From Marinobacter halophilus (GTDB lineage: Bacteria; Pseudomonadota; Gammaproteobacteria; Pseudomonadales; Oleiphilaceae), in NCBI RefSeq assembly GCF_003007685.1, contig NZ_PXNN01000011.1, forward strand, positions 372,001 through 436,000: 64,000 nucleotides of DNA, in the 5' to 3' direction. Each line of letters begins with the position of its first letter. Position 1 is the stretch's first letter. Of the stretch, positions 18,530-27,520 are shown in pieces. A program made the translations under genes and the position numbers. The notes under the pieces are model-generated. The model saw nothing but the letters and a program-made list of their open reading frames with translations, made no database searches and was not told the origin of the DNA.

Positions 18530-19030
18530 ATGCGTTCTTTGACTCTTATCTTTATCATCCCGCTTTTTGCATCGATGGCCTCGGTCAAAGCCAGTGATCT
18601 CAGCTATGAGGCCTATATTGACTCGGATAAACGTATTAAGTGCCTCTATGGTTACGCTGCTGAAAAGACCGGAAACCATGCAGTCGCCATACGTATTTTC
18701 GAAGACTGCATCCGGCGCTGGAATGATGTTTACTCCATGATCGGATTGGCACAGATTTATGAAACCGGCATCGGAGTACAACGGGACCAAGCCTATGCAA
18801 CATCACTCATGAAGCGTGGTGCTGAGCTTGATGACGCCGCTGACTACTCCTCTCTAGCCCGCTACCATTACGGCAAAGCGCTGTATCAGGGCACAGGCAC
18901 CGACATGAACCAGGCAGAGGGCCTGCATTGGCTCAGGCGCGCTGCCGCTTCAGGCAGCGCGGATGCTCAGCGGTTCCTGCATCAAATTGAAACCGATCCG
19001 TCTACAGGCAAGCCAGAGGCTCAACCATAG
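18530..19030 (+). CDS. Secreted Sel1/TPR-like repeat protein
   Basis: 166 residues with a signal peptide (1-20, cleaved after VKA) and Sel1-type helical repeats (AQIYETGIGVQRD, ALYQGTGTDMNQA, LHWLRRAAASGSADAQ). Such repeats bind partner proteins. The start at 18530 is preferred because GAGGAG lies upstream. An ATG at 18506 would add eight residues before the signal peptide. It follows the NosR-like gene by 120 bp. Its function is unknown. Confidence 0.75.
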   Translation: MRSLTLIFIIPLFASMASVKASDLSYEAYIDSDKRIKCLYGYAAEKTGNHAVAIRIFEDCIRRWNDVYSMIGLAQIYETGIGVQRDQAYATSLMKRGAELDDAADYSSLARYHYGKALYQGTGTDMNQAEGLHWLRRAAASGSADAQRFLHQIETDPSTGKPEAQP

Positions 19031-19130
19031 AGCCCTGCCTTTGGTCTTGACCTAGAACCACCCCGTATTCTCTGTTACTACCCACTTTATTGGCTTGCAC
19101 CTCCAGGAGTGCGGCCCGTGCCGGCCCCAC

Positions 19131-19154
19131 AAAAAAAGGCCCTGGGAGGGGCCT
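19131..19154 (-). terminator. Rho-independent terminator downstream of exaC
   Basis: On the minus strand, a GC-rich hairpin (AGGCCCC..GGGCCT arms) is followed by seven T. It lies about 135 bp beyond the exaC stop codon. Confidence 0.75.
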
Positions 19155-19289
19155 AAAGAGAGTGGTAGATAAATCCCGCGCTCCCGTTAAGGAGCTACCT
19201 GGCAATTACCAGGTTTAAAAAATGCACGGTCCCTGTGCGGTTACACGAATCAGGTCCTAAGCGAAAAAATCTTTACAGCCTTCTACACA

Positions 19290-20810
19290 TTAAAAGAACC
19301 CAAGCGGGTTGATGTCATAGCTGACCAGCAAGCACTTGGTCTGCTGGTAGTGTCCCAGAGCCATCTTGTGGTTTTCGCGACCAACACCAGACTTTTTATA
19401 ACCACCAAAGGCGGCGTGAGCCGGGTACTGGTGGTAGCAGTTGGTCCAAACACGACCGGCCTGAATGGCACGACCCATGCGATAAGCGCGATTGCTATCG
19501 CGAGTCCAGAGGCCGGCACCAAGACCAAATTCAGTGTCGTTGGCGATGGCCAAAGCCTCTTCTTCGTCCTTGAACGTGGTCACACCGACCACCGGGCCAA
19601 AGATTTCTTCCTGGAACACGCGCATGTTGTTATTGCCTTTCAACAAGGTAGGCTGAATGTAGAAACCATTGTTGAATTCGCCTTCCATTTGCTCACGGTC
19701 GCCGCCGGTTAGCACTTCCGCGCCTTCCTGCTTGCCGATTTCGAGGTAAGACAGAATCTTGTCGAACTGCTCTTTACTGGCCTGGGCGCCCACTTGCACA
19801 TCGGTATCCAGCGGGTTGCCGCGCTTGATCGCCTTGGTGCGCTCAATCACCTTGGCCATAAATTCGTCGTACATGTCTTCCTGGATAAGGGCGCGGGACG
19901 GGCAGGTACACACTTCACCTTGGTTGAAGAACGCCAATACCAGACCTTCAACACACTTGTCGATAAACTCGGGCTCAGCCTTCATAACGTCTGAGAAGTA
20001 GATGTTGGGAGACTTGCCGCCCAGCTCTACGGTAGACGGGATGATATTCTCGGCTGCACACTTGAGAATGTGAGCACCGACCGGCGTTGAGCCGGTAAAG
20101 GCAATCTTGGCGATGCGCGTGCTGGTAGCCAGAGCCTGGCCGGCCTCAATGCCATAACCGTTGACAATGTTGACTACACCCGGTGGCAACAGGTCGCCAA
20201 TCAGATCCATCAGAACCAGGATGCTGGCTGGAGTCTGCTCAGCAGGCTTCATAACGGTGCAGTTACCGGCTGCCAGACAAGGCGCCAGCTTCCACACAGC
20301 CATCAGCAGCGGGAAGTTCCAGGGAATGATCTGGCCAACAACACCCAAAGGCTCGTTGTAATGGTAAGCCACGGTGTTGTTATCGATGGCGCTGGAAGCA
20401 TCTTCCTGAGCGCGGATACAACCGGCGAAGTAACGGAAATGATCCACCGCCAGCGGCAGGTCAGCATTGATGGTTTCACGGACGGCTTTACCGTTGTCCC
20501 AGGTTTCGGCAACCGCGAGCATCTCGATATTCTGCTCAATTCGGTCGGCAATTTTCAGTAGGATGTTAGACCGCTCAGTGGTGGAGGTCTTGCCCCAGGC
20601 CGGTGCGGCTTTATGAGCGGCGTCCAGTGCGAGCTCGATGTCTTCGGCGCTGGAACGGGGAATTTCACAGATCACGTCACCAGTTACCGGTGTGATGTTC
20701 TCAAAATACTGACCTTTCACCGGGGCAACCCACTCGCCACCAATGAAGTTTTCGTAACGAGATTTGAAGGAAACGACGGAGCCGTCTTTTCCTGGTTGTG
20801 CATAGATCAT
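19290..20810 (-). CDS. exaC: NAD-dependent aldehyde dehydrogenase, ExaC/PedI-like
   Basis: 506-residue aldehyde dehydrogenase of the AldB/AcoD/ExaC group. The catalytic residues are intact: Asn165 (IPWNFP), Glu262 (VELGG) and Cys301 (NQGEVCTCP). It oxidises acetaldehyde and related aldehydes from the periplasmic quinoprotein dehydrogenases to acids in the cytoplasm. A GAGG-type ribosome site precedes the ATG. The promoter region carries CTTGGTAGTA at 20930, which recurs before pedH and pedF. In Pseudomonas it is likewise adjacent to the quinoprotein gene. Confidence 0.93.
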   Translation of the reverse strand: MIYAQPGKDGSVVSFKSRYENFIGGEWVAPVKGQYFENITPVTGDVICEIPRSSAEDIELALDAAHKAAPAWGKTSTTERSNILLKIADRIEQNIEMLAVAETWDNGKAVRETINADLPLAVDHFRYFAGCIRAQEDASSAIDNNTVAYHYNEPLGVVGQIIPWNFPLLMAVWKLAPCLAAGNCTVMKPAEQTPASILVLMDLIGDLLPPGVVNIVNGYGIEAGQALATSTRIAKIAFTGSTPVGAHILKCAAENIIPSTVELGGKSPNIYFSDVMKAEPEFIDKCVEGLVLAFFNQGEVCTCPSRALIQEDMYDEFMAKVIERTKAIKRGNPLDTDVQVGAQASKEQFDKILSYLEIGKQEGAEVLTGGDREQMEGEFNNGFYIQPTLLKGNNNMRVFQEEIFGPVVGVTTFKDEEEALAIANDTEFGLGAGLWTRDSNRAYRMGRAIQAGRVWTNCYHQYPAHAAFGGYKKSGVGRENHKMALGHYQQTKCLLVSYDINPLGFF

Positions 20811-21110
20811 GGTCTCGACCTCTTGTTTTGTGTTTGTCGAAGGGCAACGCGGCCTTTCGCGTTTACCCTATCAATGTAGACCCCGCACCTGGATAGTTGA
20901 ATAATGCAATGGGGGCGAAAAACTCCTCCCTTGGTAGTAGATGGCCCGAGAGCCACGCCTTAAGCGGCATAACATGGTCCCCACCTTTCAACGCAACCGA
21001 GGCACTGACCATGCAGACCAAACACGGCTTGAAGACATCAACGACTCGGTGGCCCAAACGGTCCGCCATCAGGCCGCCTGACTGACCCCGGCATCATCGG
21101 AAACAAAAAA
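20811..21110. other. Intergenic region upstream of exaC
   Basis: About 300 bp without a supported gene. It should hold the exaC promoter. Besides the CTTGGTAGTA element I see no strong feature. Short frames on both strands here (68 and 62 codons) lack family similarity. Confidence 0.6.
20930..20939 (-). promoter_or_regulatory. CTTGGTAGTA element upstream of exaC
   Basis: Reads TACTACCAAG on the exaC coding strand, 119 nt before the ATG. The same 10-mer occurs 129 nt before pedH and 130 nt before pedF. It is a candidate activator site for a LuxR-type regulator of the alcohol regulon (inference). Confidence 0.55.
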
Positions 21111-21132
21111 GGGGCTGCCCGGAGGCAGCCCC
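21111..21132 (-). terminator. Rho-independent terminator of pedH
   Basis: A perfect 9-bp stem (GGGGCTGCC / GGCAGCCCC) with a 4-nt loop, followed on the minus strand by six T, 35 bp after the pedH stop. Confidence 0.9.
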
Positions 21133-21166
21133 TGTAAAACCGGTATAGCACCGGCGTTACGCTGGA

Positions 21167-22942
21167 TCAGTGGCTGGCAACCCGATCGCTCGGCAGCTTA
21201 AAAGTCCAGACAGTACCACCCTGGTTGAAGTCCTTGACCACCCTGGCTACTTCACCACCCCAGAGAGGAACCGCTCCGCCCCAACCAGTAGAGATGGCCA
21301 CATACTGCTCACCGTCCATTTCCCAGGTTACCGGTGTACCCACAACGCCAGTGCCGGTCATGAACTTGTAGAGCTCCTCGCCCGTCTTGGCGTCGAATGC
21401 CTTGAAATATCCTTCCGGCGTACCGGTGAATACCAGGTTGCCTGCTGTAGCCATAACACCACCCCAGAGCGGAGCCGGGTTGTTGTAGCGCCAGACTTCC
21501 TCGCCGGTTTTTGGATCAACCGCGCGCAACACCCCGATAAAATCGTCGTTTGCAGGCTTGATGGTAAAGCCTGCCCCCAGGTAAGCAGCACCCTTCTTGT
21601 AGGAGACTGGCTCGTTCCAGATGTCCATGGACCACTCATTGGATGGAATATAGAACAGGCCGGTATCCTGGCTGTACGCCATCGGCATCCAGTTCTTGCC
21701 GCCCAGGAACGCAGGGAAAGCAACAACTGTCTCACCTTTTTCACCGTCAGCATCGGCAGGGTTGCCCGGGCGGCCGTTCTCGGTATTGTAGATTGGACTG
21801 CCGTCCTCATTCAGGCCTGTGGCCCAGGTGATCTTGTCCACGAAGGGGAAGCCACGAATAAAGTCGCCATTCTCGCGGTTCAACACGTAGAAGAAGCCGT
21901 TACGATCCGCAGTGGCGGCTGCCTTTACCGCTTTTCCGTTGTCTTCATAATCAAAGGAAATCAGCTCATTGACGCCGTCATAATCCCAGCCGTCGTTAGG
22001 CGTGGTCTGGAAGTGCCACTTGATGCTGCCATCCTCCGGATCAATTGCCAGGCGTGAAGCCGAAAACAAGTTGTCACCCGGACGCAGATGCGAGTTCCAG
22101 GGAGCCGGGTTACCGGTGCCGAAGAACAATGAATCGGTATCTGGATCATAGGTGCCGCCTAGCCATGTGGCTGCTCCGCCAGTCTTCCACATATCGCCGG
22201 GCCAGGTCTTGCCAGCCTCGCCGCCAGAGATGCCGTTTTCGATCTTTTCGCCGTCCTCATAGACATAACCCATGTGACCTTCAACGGTCGGGCGTGTCCA
22301 AAGCAGGTCGCCGGTATTCGGATCGCGGGCCTCTACGGTACCGACAATGCCGAACTCACCACCGGACACACCAGTGATCAGCTTGCCCTTGACTATCAGC
22401 GGTGCTGCCGTCATGGAGTAACCGGCCTGATAGTCGGCAACTGTTTTGATCCACACCGGCTTGCCGGTGTCCTTGTTCAGGGCAACCAACTTGGCATCGA
22501 GGGTACCGAAAATGAACAGATCGCCGTAAAGGGCGCCACCACGGTTCACAACATCACAACAAGGCATGATGCCGTCCGGCAGGCGGGCGTCGTACTGCCA
22601 GATTTCTTCACCGGTGCGGGCATCAACCGCGTAAGCACGGGAATAGGACGCCGTCACGTACATAACGCCGTCCTTGATCATTGGCTGGGATTCCTGGCCA
22701 CGCTGCTTCTCGCCACCGAAAGAAAACGCCCAGGCAGGCTGCAGGTACTGGATGTTCTCTGTATTCAGAGCATCCATCGGGCTGAACCGCTGGCCCTGTA
22801 CGCCCATACCGTAAGTTACGATCTGGTCAACGGTATTATGGTCATTCATGATGTCTTCATCAGTGACCGCATGGGCCCCCAACGATACAGCCAGCGCCAA
22901 GGCACTGGCTGTAAACTGTTTACCGAACGGATTCGATCTCAT
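21167..22942 (-). CDS. pedH: PQQ alcohol dehydrogenase, lanthanide type (PedH-like)
   Basis: 591-residue secreted eight-bladed propeller quinoprotein (signal 1-25, cut after AHA). The vicinal disulfide Cys128-Cys129 (CCDVVNRG), the metal ligands Glu196 (GGEFG) and Asn278 (GTGNPAPWN) and the catalytic Asp320 are present. Asp322 in WDYDG is the extra carboxylate seen in lanthanide-dependent XoxF and PedH, where calcium enzymes have Ala or Ser. It oxidises primary alcohols in the periplasm and donates electrons to a cytochrome c. The start at 22942 gives a proper signal peptide. It has its own terminator and a CTTGGTAGTA promoter element. Confidence 0.9.
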   Translation of the reverse strand: MRSNPFGKQFTASALALAVSLGAHAVTDEDIMNDHNTVDQIVTYGMGVQGQRFSPMDALNTENIQYLQPAWAFSFGGEKQRGQESQPMIKDGVMYVTASYSRAYAVDARTGEEIWQYDARLPDGIMPCCDVVNRGGALYGDLFIFGTLDAKLVALNKDTGKPVWIKTVADYQAGYSMTAAPLIVKGKLITGVSGGEFGIVGTVEARDPNTGDLLWTRPTVEGHMGYVYEDGEKIENGISGGEAGKTWPGDMWKTGGAATWLGGTYDPDTDSLFFGTGNPAPWNSHLRPGDNLFSASRLAIDPEDGSIKWHFQTTPNDGWDYDGVNELISFDYEDNGKAVKAAATADRNGFFYVLNRENGDFIRGFPFVDKITWATGLNEDGSPIYNTENGRPGNPADADGEKGETVVAFPAFLGGKNWMPMAYSQDTGLFYIPSNEWSMDIWNEPVSYKKGAAYLGAGFTIKPANDDFIGVLRAVDPKTGEEVWRYNNPAPLWGGVMATAGNLVFTGTPEGYFKAFDAKTGEELYKFMTGTGVVGTPVTWEMDGEQYVAISTGWGGAVPLWGGEVARVVKDFNQGGTVWTFKLPSDRVASH

Positions 22943-22988
22943 GGTTGCGCTCTCCAAAGTCTCTTGTTGTCAGTGTTTGCAGGGAACC

Positions 22989-23001
22989 GGGAATTTTTCC
23001 C
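22989..23001 (-). promoter_or_regulatory. GGGAA-N3-TTCCC dyad upstream of pedH
   Basis: GGGAATTTTTCCC, 46 nt before the pedH start. With flanking C and G the arms are 6 bp. It matches the element upstream of exaA in 12 of 13 positions and resembles that upstream of pqqA. Confidence 0.5.
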
Positions 23002-23071
23002 GCCTCTAACCTGCATTCTTCGCCTGAGCGGCCATCGCAACAATTAATCGCCGGAACAGGTTTTCTCATCA

Positions 23072-23081
23072 CTTGGTAGTA
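23072..23081 (-). promoter_or_regulatory. CTTGGTAGTA element upstream of pedH
   Basis: Identical 10-mer to those upstream of exaC and pedF. The identity with the pedF copy extends two more bases (AG). It lies 129 nt before the pedH ATG. Confidence 0.55.
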
Positions 23082-23131
23082 AGACCCCCTCAAGAAAGCC
23101 AACGCATGGCGGGCTAACAGTCAGTAACTAC

Positions 23132-24070
23132 TTATTCGCCGCTCTCCTCGGGGCCGAGAATCGCGTCGTAGTAGCCGGGACGACTGTAAGATAGGCCGTG
23201 ATTGGCGAAGAGCGCTGCCATCTCACCGGAGCGGACCATGCGATCGACAATCGCTTCGACCGCGTAACTCAGGGCGCGGTGGGTATGACGAACCGCCAGC
23301 CCGACATCCCATACCTGTTTGGTTATCCCCGGAAAACCATTGCCTGCCTTGGCGAAACCCTTGCCGGCGTATGACTCCAGCTGGTGCTCTATTTCCGCGC
23401 GCATCCCCATGACACCAGCAACCTCTCTCTGCGCCATGGCTTCGAACGCGGCGCCAACGTTGCTGTAATGCTGGACCTGATCCCTCAAGCGCCCACCAAA
23501 AGCGGAAGTAAGATAAGTCGCGGGAAGAGTGTCGACCTCCACACCGATGGGGTGATACTGGAAGACCGCAATGGTGTCCACGCCGTCGAGCCGATCTTCG
23601 TCAAAGGCGATCTGCCAACGCTCCTGCTGGTAGGGACCCACGAAAACCACCTGCTCGTTAATCATCTCGCCGGTGGAATCCCGCATATACTTGAAGGTGC
23701 TGTCGTAGGGTACCCGCGTCATGATGTCCGCTATACGTGTCTTTGCCAGGTAATGTCCCTTCCAGATATGGTTCCGTAAATCATCGCCCAGGTTTTCATC
23801 AGGGATAATCCAGTAAGGACGAAACTCCACGCCCAGCCCTTCAGCAATCCGGCGCCCAAGATCTGCGTCCACACCCTTGGCCTCGCCATCCACCTCGTAG
23901 GAATAGGGCGGGAAATCCTGGTACATACCGACATTCAGGAAGCCGGAGTCCTGCACGATATCCAGGGTTCTGTCCGGAATCAGGGAACGGGATTCCTGAG
24001 CCTGAACAGGTCCGAAGACGCACATCAGAGTCACAACCAGCGACCAGCCAAAACGATAAACCGACTTCAT
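23132..24070 (-). CDS. XoxJ/MxaJ-like periplasmic binding protein of the quinoprotein system
   Basis: 312-residue secreted protein of the family-3 solute-binding fold (signal 1-24, cut after VQA). The YQDFPPYSYEVDGEAKGVDADLGRRIAE block is typical. Equivalent proteins (MxaJ, XoxJ, the ped-cluster binding protein) accompany cytochrome and quinoprotein dehydrogenase genes. They are thought to help assemble or activate the dehydrogenase rather than feed a transporter. The start at 24070 has GGAGG upstream. It follows pedF by 50 bp on the same strand, so they are one operon. Confidence 0.85.
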   Translation of the reverse strand: MKSVYRFGWSLVVTLMCVFGPVQAQESRSLIPDRTLDIVQDSGFLNVGMYQDFPPYSYEVDGEAKGVDADLGRRIAEGLGVEFRPYWIIPDENLGDDLRNHIWKGHYLAKTRIADIMTRVPYDSTFKYMRDSTGEMINEQVVFVGPYQQERWQIAFDEDRLDGVDTIAVFQYHPIGVEVDTLPATYLTSAFGGRLRDQVQHYSNVGAAFEAMAQREVAGVMGMRAEIEHQLESYAGKGFAKAGNGFPGITKQVWDVGLAVRHTHRALSYAVEAIVDRMVRSGEMAALFANHGLSYSRPGYYDAILGPEESGE

Positions 24071-24120
24071 GCACCCACCTCCCGAAAAAATTCCAATGGC
24101 GAACAGGCTGCTTGCGCCGG

Positions 24121-24552
24121 TCACATAGGCTCAGGGACTGATTCAATGTAAGTTTTGATGGCCCAGATAGCGGTCTGGTCCAGGTTTTCCTTGAATGACG
24201 GCATGCCCCGCCCGGTACCGTTCATGACGCGGCCGATGAAATACTCGTCGTCCCACTCCGTCAGCTCTCTCAGATCTGGGGTCAGTCCGCCCGACATGGC
24301 CTGAATGCCGTGGCAGACCGCGCAGTTACCCGCATAGCCGCTTTCACCTACCTTCACAGCTTCGTCATGCCTGTCACCGTACTCGTTACCCTCTCGGAAC
24401 GGGTTCTCGCTCAGCGCTTCTTTACCTAGATCGGGCAGACTACCGGTGTCCACTTCCTGGGGAGTAACGTCCCCATGGGACATGGCCAAACCGGCAGCGG
24501 TAAGCAAGCCCGCAGCGACGATGGCCTTTAACGAAAAAGAAGAAACTGACAT
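24121..24552 (-). CDS. pedF: Cytochrome c-550 PedF/ExaB-like
   Basis: 143-residue secreted cytochrome with signal peptide (1-25) and one haem site CAVCH (Cys77, Cys80, His81). A distal Met ligand is likely in GRGMPSF. It accepts electrons from the PQQ alcohol dehydrogenases in the periplasm. It lies between the two dehydrogenase genes, divergent from exaA. The promoter carries CTTGGTAGTA 130 nt before the ATG. Confidence 0.9.
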   Translation of the reverse strand: MSVSSFSLKAIVAAGLLTAAGLAMSHGDVTPQEVDTGSLPDLGKEALSENPFREGNEYGDRHDEAVKVGESGYAGNCAVCHGIQAMSGGLTPDLRELTEWDDEYFIGRVMNGTGRGMPSFKENLDQTAIWAIKTYIESVPEPM

Positions 24553-24682
24553 GTTGTTGCACCTCTGGTTTGAATCTGCGTGCGCTGGCTGTTTGTTGTG
24601 AATGCATTACCAGCTACCTCAAACAAGTCTAGGAATACGCCACCCCAATCAGAATGCCACTTTCGCGCCCTAGTTCTAGTTC

Positions 24683-24692
24683 CTTGGTAGTA
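24683..24692 (-). promoter_or_regulatory. CTTGGTAGTA element upstream of pedF
   Basis: Third copy of the 10-mer, in the same orientation relative to the downstream gene and 130 nt before the pedF ATG. This is within one base of the pedH spacing. Confidence 0.55.
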
Positions 24693-24775
24693 AGCGTCCG
24701 GAAGCGGCGCCAAAGCACGATGCTCCAACCCCAATACAAAAAAACGGCTCCATTTCAACCAATCACCAAGGTGCC

Positions 24776-24810
24776 GGGAATATTTCCCACTTTTTCCCGA
24801 CTTTTTCCCG
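24776..24810 (+). promoter_or_regulatory. Dyad plus phased TTTCCC repeats upstream of exaA
   Basis: GGGAATATTTCCC (24776-24788) is followed by an exact tandem copy of ACTTTTTCCCG (24789-24799 and 24800-24810). The three TTTCCC cores start at 24783, 24793 and 24804, so they lie 10-11 nt apart on one face of the helix. They are 109-143 nt before the exaA ATG. This fits an activator array (inference). Confidence 0.5.
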
Positions 24811-24836
24811 ACATTCTTATGGTTTTTTCCGTCGCT

Positions 24837-24855
24837 TTCGTGTTCGTAGCGAACT
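24837..24855 (+). repeat. TTCGTGTTCGT-type element upstream of exaA
   Basis: TTCGTGTTCGTAGCGAACT recurs at 35885-35904 with one substitution and one inserted base. The two copies are 63 and 19 nt before the ATGs of exaA and the response regulator at 35924. Confidence 0.4.
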
Positions 24856-24918
24856 AAAACTTGAACCGTCGACGCGATACAAACGCGTGATTGACAACAA
24901 AAACCAAGGGGAATCTTC

Positions 24919-26775
24919 ATGAAGCACACATATCGAAAACCGGCTTTTGTAAGAGCTATTGGTCTTACGCTGGCACTGGGCAGTGCCAGCGGCCTGGCCT
25001 TGCAGGCGCAAGCAAAAGACGTCACCTGGGATGACATCGCAAATGACGCCGACACTGCTGGTGATGTTCTCGGTTATGGCATCGGACCCAAAGCGCAACG
25101 TTACAGCCCCATGACGACGATTAACCGCGACAACGTTGAAAGGCTTGTTCCTGCGTGGTCTTTTTCTTTCGGTGATGAAAAGCAGCGCGGGCAGGAATCC
25201 CAGGCTCTGGTTCATGACGGGGTTATTTACGTGACCGGCTCCTATTCCCGGATTTGGGCGCTCGATGCCAAATCCGGTGAACGACTCTGGGAATACAGTC
25301 ATCGCCTGCCAGAGGGCATCCGCCCCTGCTGCGACGTGGTCAACCGTGGTGCAGCGATCTTCGGCGACAAGGTTTTCTTCGGCACGCTCGATGCCGGTAT
25401 TGTCGCCCTCAACAAGGATACCGGGGAAGTTGTCTGGCGAGAGAAATTCGGCGATCACGAGGCTGGTTATACCATGACCGGCGCCCCAACCTTGGCCAAG
25501 GACCAGAACACCGGTCAGGTTCTTTTAATCCACGGTTCCTCCGGAGATGAGTTTGGCGTCGTCGGCAAGCTTTTCGCGCGCGATCCTGATACCGGTAAGG
25601 AAATATGGATGCGTCCGTTTGTTGAAGGCCACTACGGCCGGCTCAACGGCGAGCGCAGCACACCCACGGGAGATCCACGTGCTCCGAGCTGGCCGGATGA
25701 TCCTTCACGGGAAACGGGCAAGGTTGAAGCCTGGAGCCATGGCGGCGGTGCTCCCTGGCAAAGCGCCAGCTTTGACATGGAAACCAACACCATCATCATA
25801 GGCGCCGGCAACCCGGCCCCGTGGAACACGTGGGAGCGAACTTCTCCAGGCGGCAGCCCACATGATTACGACAACCTCTATACGTCCGGGCAGGTGGGCG
25901 TCGACCCGACAACCGGTGAAGTGAAGTGGTTCTATCAGCACACACCAAACGACGCCTGGGATTTCTCCGGAAACAATGAGCTTGTGCTGTTCGAATACAC
26001 CGAAGACGGCAGAGATGTCAAAGCAACCGCACACGCTGACCGCAATGGTTTCTTCTATGTTGTAGACCGCACCAGTGGCAAACTCGAGAAAGCATTTCCG
26101 TTCGTAGACAACATCACCTGGGCTACGCACATCGACCTGGAAACCGGCCGCCCGGTAGAGCCCGAAGGCCAGCGACCACCTCCCATTGCCGAAGGTGAAA
26201 CCCGCGGTGAGTCCATCGAGGTTTCGCCCCCCTTTCTTGGCGGCAAGAACTGGAACCCGATGGCTTACAGCCAGGATACCGGCTTGTTTTACATACCGGC
26301 CAACCACTGGAAAGAAGACTACTGGACCGAGGAAGTCACCTATAAAAAAGGTGCGGCTTACCTCGGCCAGGGTTTCCGAATCAAGCGCATGTACGATGAC
26401 CATGTTGGTATTCTGAGAGCCATGAACCCACTGACCGGTGAAATTGAGTGGGAGCACAAGGAAAACATGCCGCTGTGGGCGGGCGTCCTGACGACCAAAG
26501 GAGGGCTGGTCTTTACCGGCACCGGGGACGGTTTCCTCAAGGCTTTCGACGCTGAAACCGGCGAAGAGCTTTGGAAGTTCCAGACCGGCTCTGGAATTAT
26601 CTCATCCCCGGTGACCTGGGAAATGGACGGCGAACAATATATCGGCGTTGCCTCAGGTTACGGCGGTGCTGTTCCACTCTGGGGTGGTGATATGGCGGAG
26701 CTGACCAAGCCCATCTCACAGGGCGGCTCATTCTGGGTCTTCAAAGTGCCTTCCTGGGCACAAGCCTCGCGATAA
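24919..26775 (+). CDS. exaA: PQQ alcohol dehydrogenase, calcium type (ExaA/PedE-like)
   Basis: 618-residue secreted quinoprotein (signal 1-32). The disulfide pair Cys137-Cys138, metal ligands Glu211 (GDEFG) and Asn298 (GAGNPAPWN) and catalytic Asp348 are intact. Position 350 is Ser (WDFSG), as in calcium-dependent ExaA/PedE, not Asp as in the lanthanide type. It oxidises ethanol and other primary alcohols. AAGGGGA precedes the ATG. The upstream region is shared with divergent pedF. A T-tailed hairpin follows the stop, so it is mainly monocistronic. Confidence 0.92.
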   Translation: MKHTYRKPAFVRAIGLTLALGSASGLALQAQAKDVTWDDIANDADTAGDVLGYGIGPKAQRYSPMTTINRDNVERLVPAWSFSFGDEKQRGQESQALVHDGVIYVTGSYSRIWALDAKSGERLWEYSHRLPEGIRPCCDVVNRGAAIFGDKVFFGTLDAGIVALNKDTGEVVWREKFGDHEAGYTMTGAPTLAKDQNTGQVLLIHGSSGDEFGVVGKLFARDPDTGKEIWMRPFVEGHYGRLNGERSTPTGDPRAPSWPDDPSRETGKVEAWSHGGGAPWQSASFDMETNTIIIGAGNPAPWNTWERTSPGGSPHDYDNLYTSGQVGVDPTTGEVKWFYQHTPNDAWDFSGNNELVLFEYTEDGRDVKATAHADRNGFFYVVDRTSGKLEKAFPFVDNITWATHIDLETGRPVEPEGQRPPPIAEGETRGESIEVSPPFLGGKNWNPMAYSQDTGLFYIPANHWKEDYWTEEVTYKKGAAYLGQGFRIKRMYDDHVGILRAMNPLTGEIEWEHKENMPLWAGVLTTKGGLVFTGTGDGFLKAFDAETGEELWKFQTGSGIISSPVTWEMDGEQYIGVASGYGGAVPLWGGDMAELTKPISQGGSFWVFKVPSWAQASR

Positions 26776-26790
26776 CAGACCTCGGGCCTG

Positions 26791-26818
26791 GGTCCGGCGT
26801 CAAGCCGGGCCCGTTTTT
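26791..26818 (+). terminator. Rho-independent terminator of exaA
   Basis: An 8-bp stem (GGTCCGGC / GCCGGGCC, one T-G pair) with a GTCAA loop is followed by CG and five T, 15 bp after the exaA stop codon. Confidence 0.85.
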
Positions 26819-26843
26819 CCGCATTCATTTGGGAAGTCAAATC

Positions 26844-27497
26844 ATGAAATCAGTCATTACCGCATCGTTTTTACTGTTCATTACGCCCGCTTTGGCTGGC
26901 GATTACATGGCGGGCCTGGATCAGACGCCCGTCACCAATGGCTGCGCACTGGAGCGTGAGGCCAGCTGCGCTGGCGTGGACCTGCGGGGTGTCGATCTGT
27001 CAAATATGGATCTCCGTTCTGCCGATTTCCGGGGCGCCAATCTCTCCGGGGCAAATCTGAGCCACACCAATCTGAGGGGCGCCAATCTCGACGGGGCAAA
27101 TCTCGACAAGGTCACCGGTTATCGGCTCGAGGCCTATCGAGCCAGCATGCGCGGAGCAACGTTACGCAACGCAAGGTTGCAGGGAATGCAGGGGGAATAC
27201 CTGTTTGCCCAGGGTGCAGATTTCACCGGAGCCGACCTCACTGGCGCGAACTTCGATTTTTCCCGCTTCTCAGGAGCAATCCTGAAAAACGCCAATATGC
27301 CCTACAGCAGTTTCGAGATCTCTTGGCTGCCAAAAGCGAACCTTGAGGGAGCCAACCTGCAGGGAGCCAATCTGCAAGAGGCAAAGATGGGAATGGCCAA
27401 TCTGGCCGAGGCAGATCTGACTGGCACGAGAATCCACTACGCCACCTTCGAGGGAACCTATATGGAGGGCTGCACCGAGTGTCCATTTGACTGGTGA
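26844..27497 (+). CDS. Secreted pentapeptide-repeat protein of the ped cluster
   Basis: 217 residues: signal peptide (1-18, cut after ALA), a Cys pair (CALEREASC), then about 25 A(D/N)LXX repeats in two blocks, forming a right-handed quadrilateral beta-helix. A CTEC motif closes the C-terminus. Pentapeptide proteins are found beside exaA/pedE in Pseudomonas, but their role is unknown. The start at 26844 is chosen because the signal peptide begins there. It sits 68 bp downstream of exaA, past a terminator. Confidence 0.8.
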   Translation: MKSVITASFLLFITPALAGDYMAGLDQTPVTNGCALEREASCAGVDLRGVDLSNMDLRSADFRGANLSGANLSHTNLRGANLDGANLDKVTGYRLEAYRASMRGATLRNARLQGMQGEYLFAQGADFTGADLTGANFDFSRFSGAILKNANMPYSSFEISWLPKANLEGANLQGANLQEAKMGMANLAEADLTGTRIHYATFEGTYMEGCTECPFDW

Positions 27498-27502
27498 TGA
27501 TG

Positions 27503-27520
27503 GGCGGGTTCAGACCCGCC
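27503..27520. terminator. Hairpin between the convergent pentapeptide and response-regulator genes
   Basis: A perfect 7-bp stem (GGCGGGT / ACCCGCC) with a TCAG loop. It begins 5 bp after the pentapeptide gene's stop and overlaps the last codons of the response regulator. T-run weak. Confidence 0.55.

Larger units (their letters stand above)
24553..24918. other. Divergent pedF/exaA promoter region
   Basis: 366 bp between the start codons of pedF and exaA. It holds the CTTGGTAGTA element (24683), the GGGAA-N3-TTCCC dyad with two further TTTCCC repeats (24776-24810), and a 19-nt element (24837) that recurs at 35885. No gene is supported here. Confidence 0.8.

Noticed and set aside
20863..21085. 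Two short frames (68 and 62 codons) between exaC and pedH
   Set aside because: They lie opposite each other, have no recognised motif or good ribosome site, and cover the exaC promoter region.
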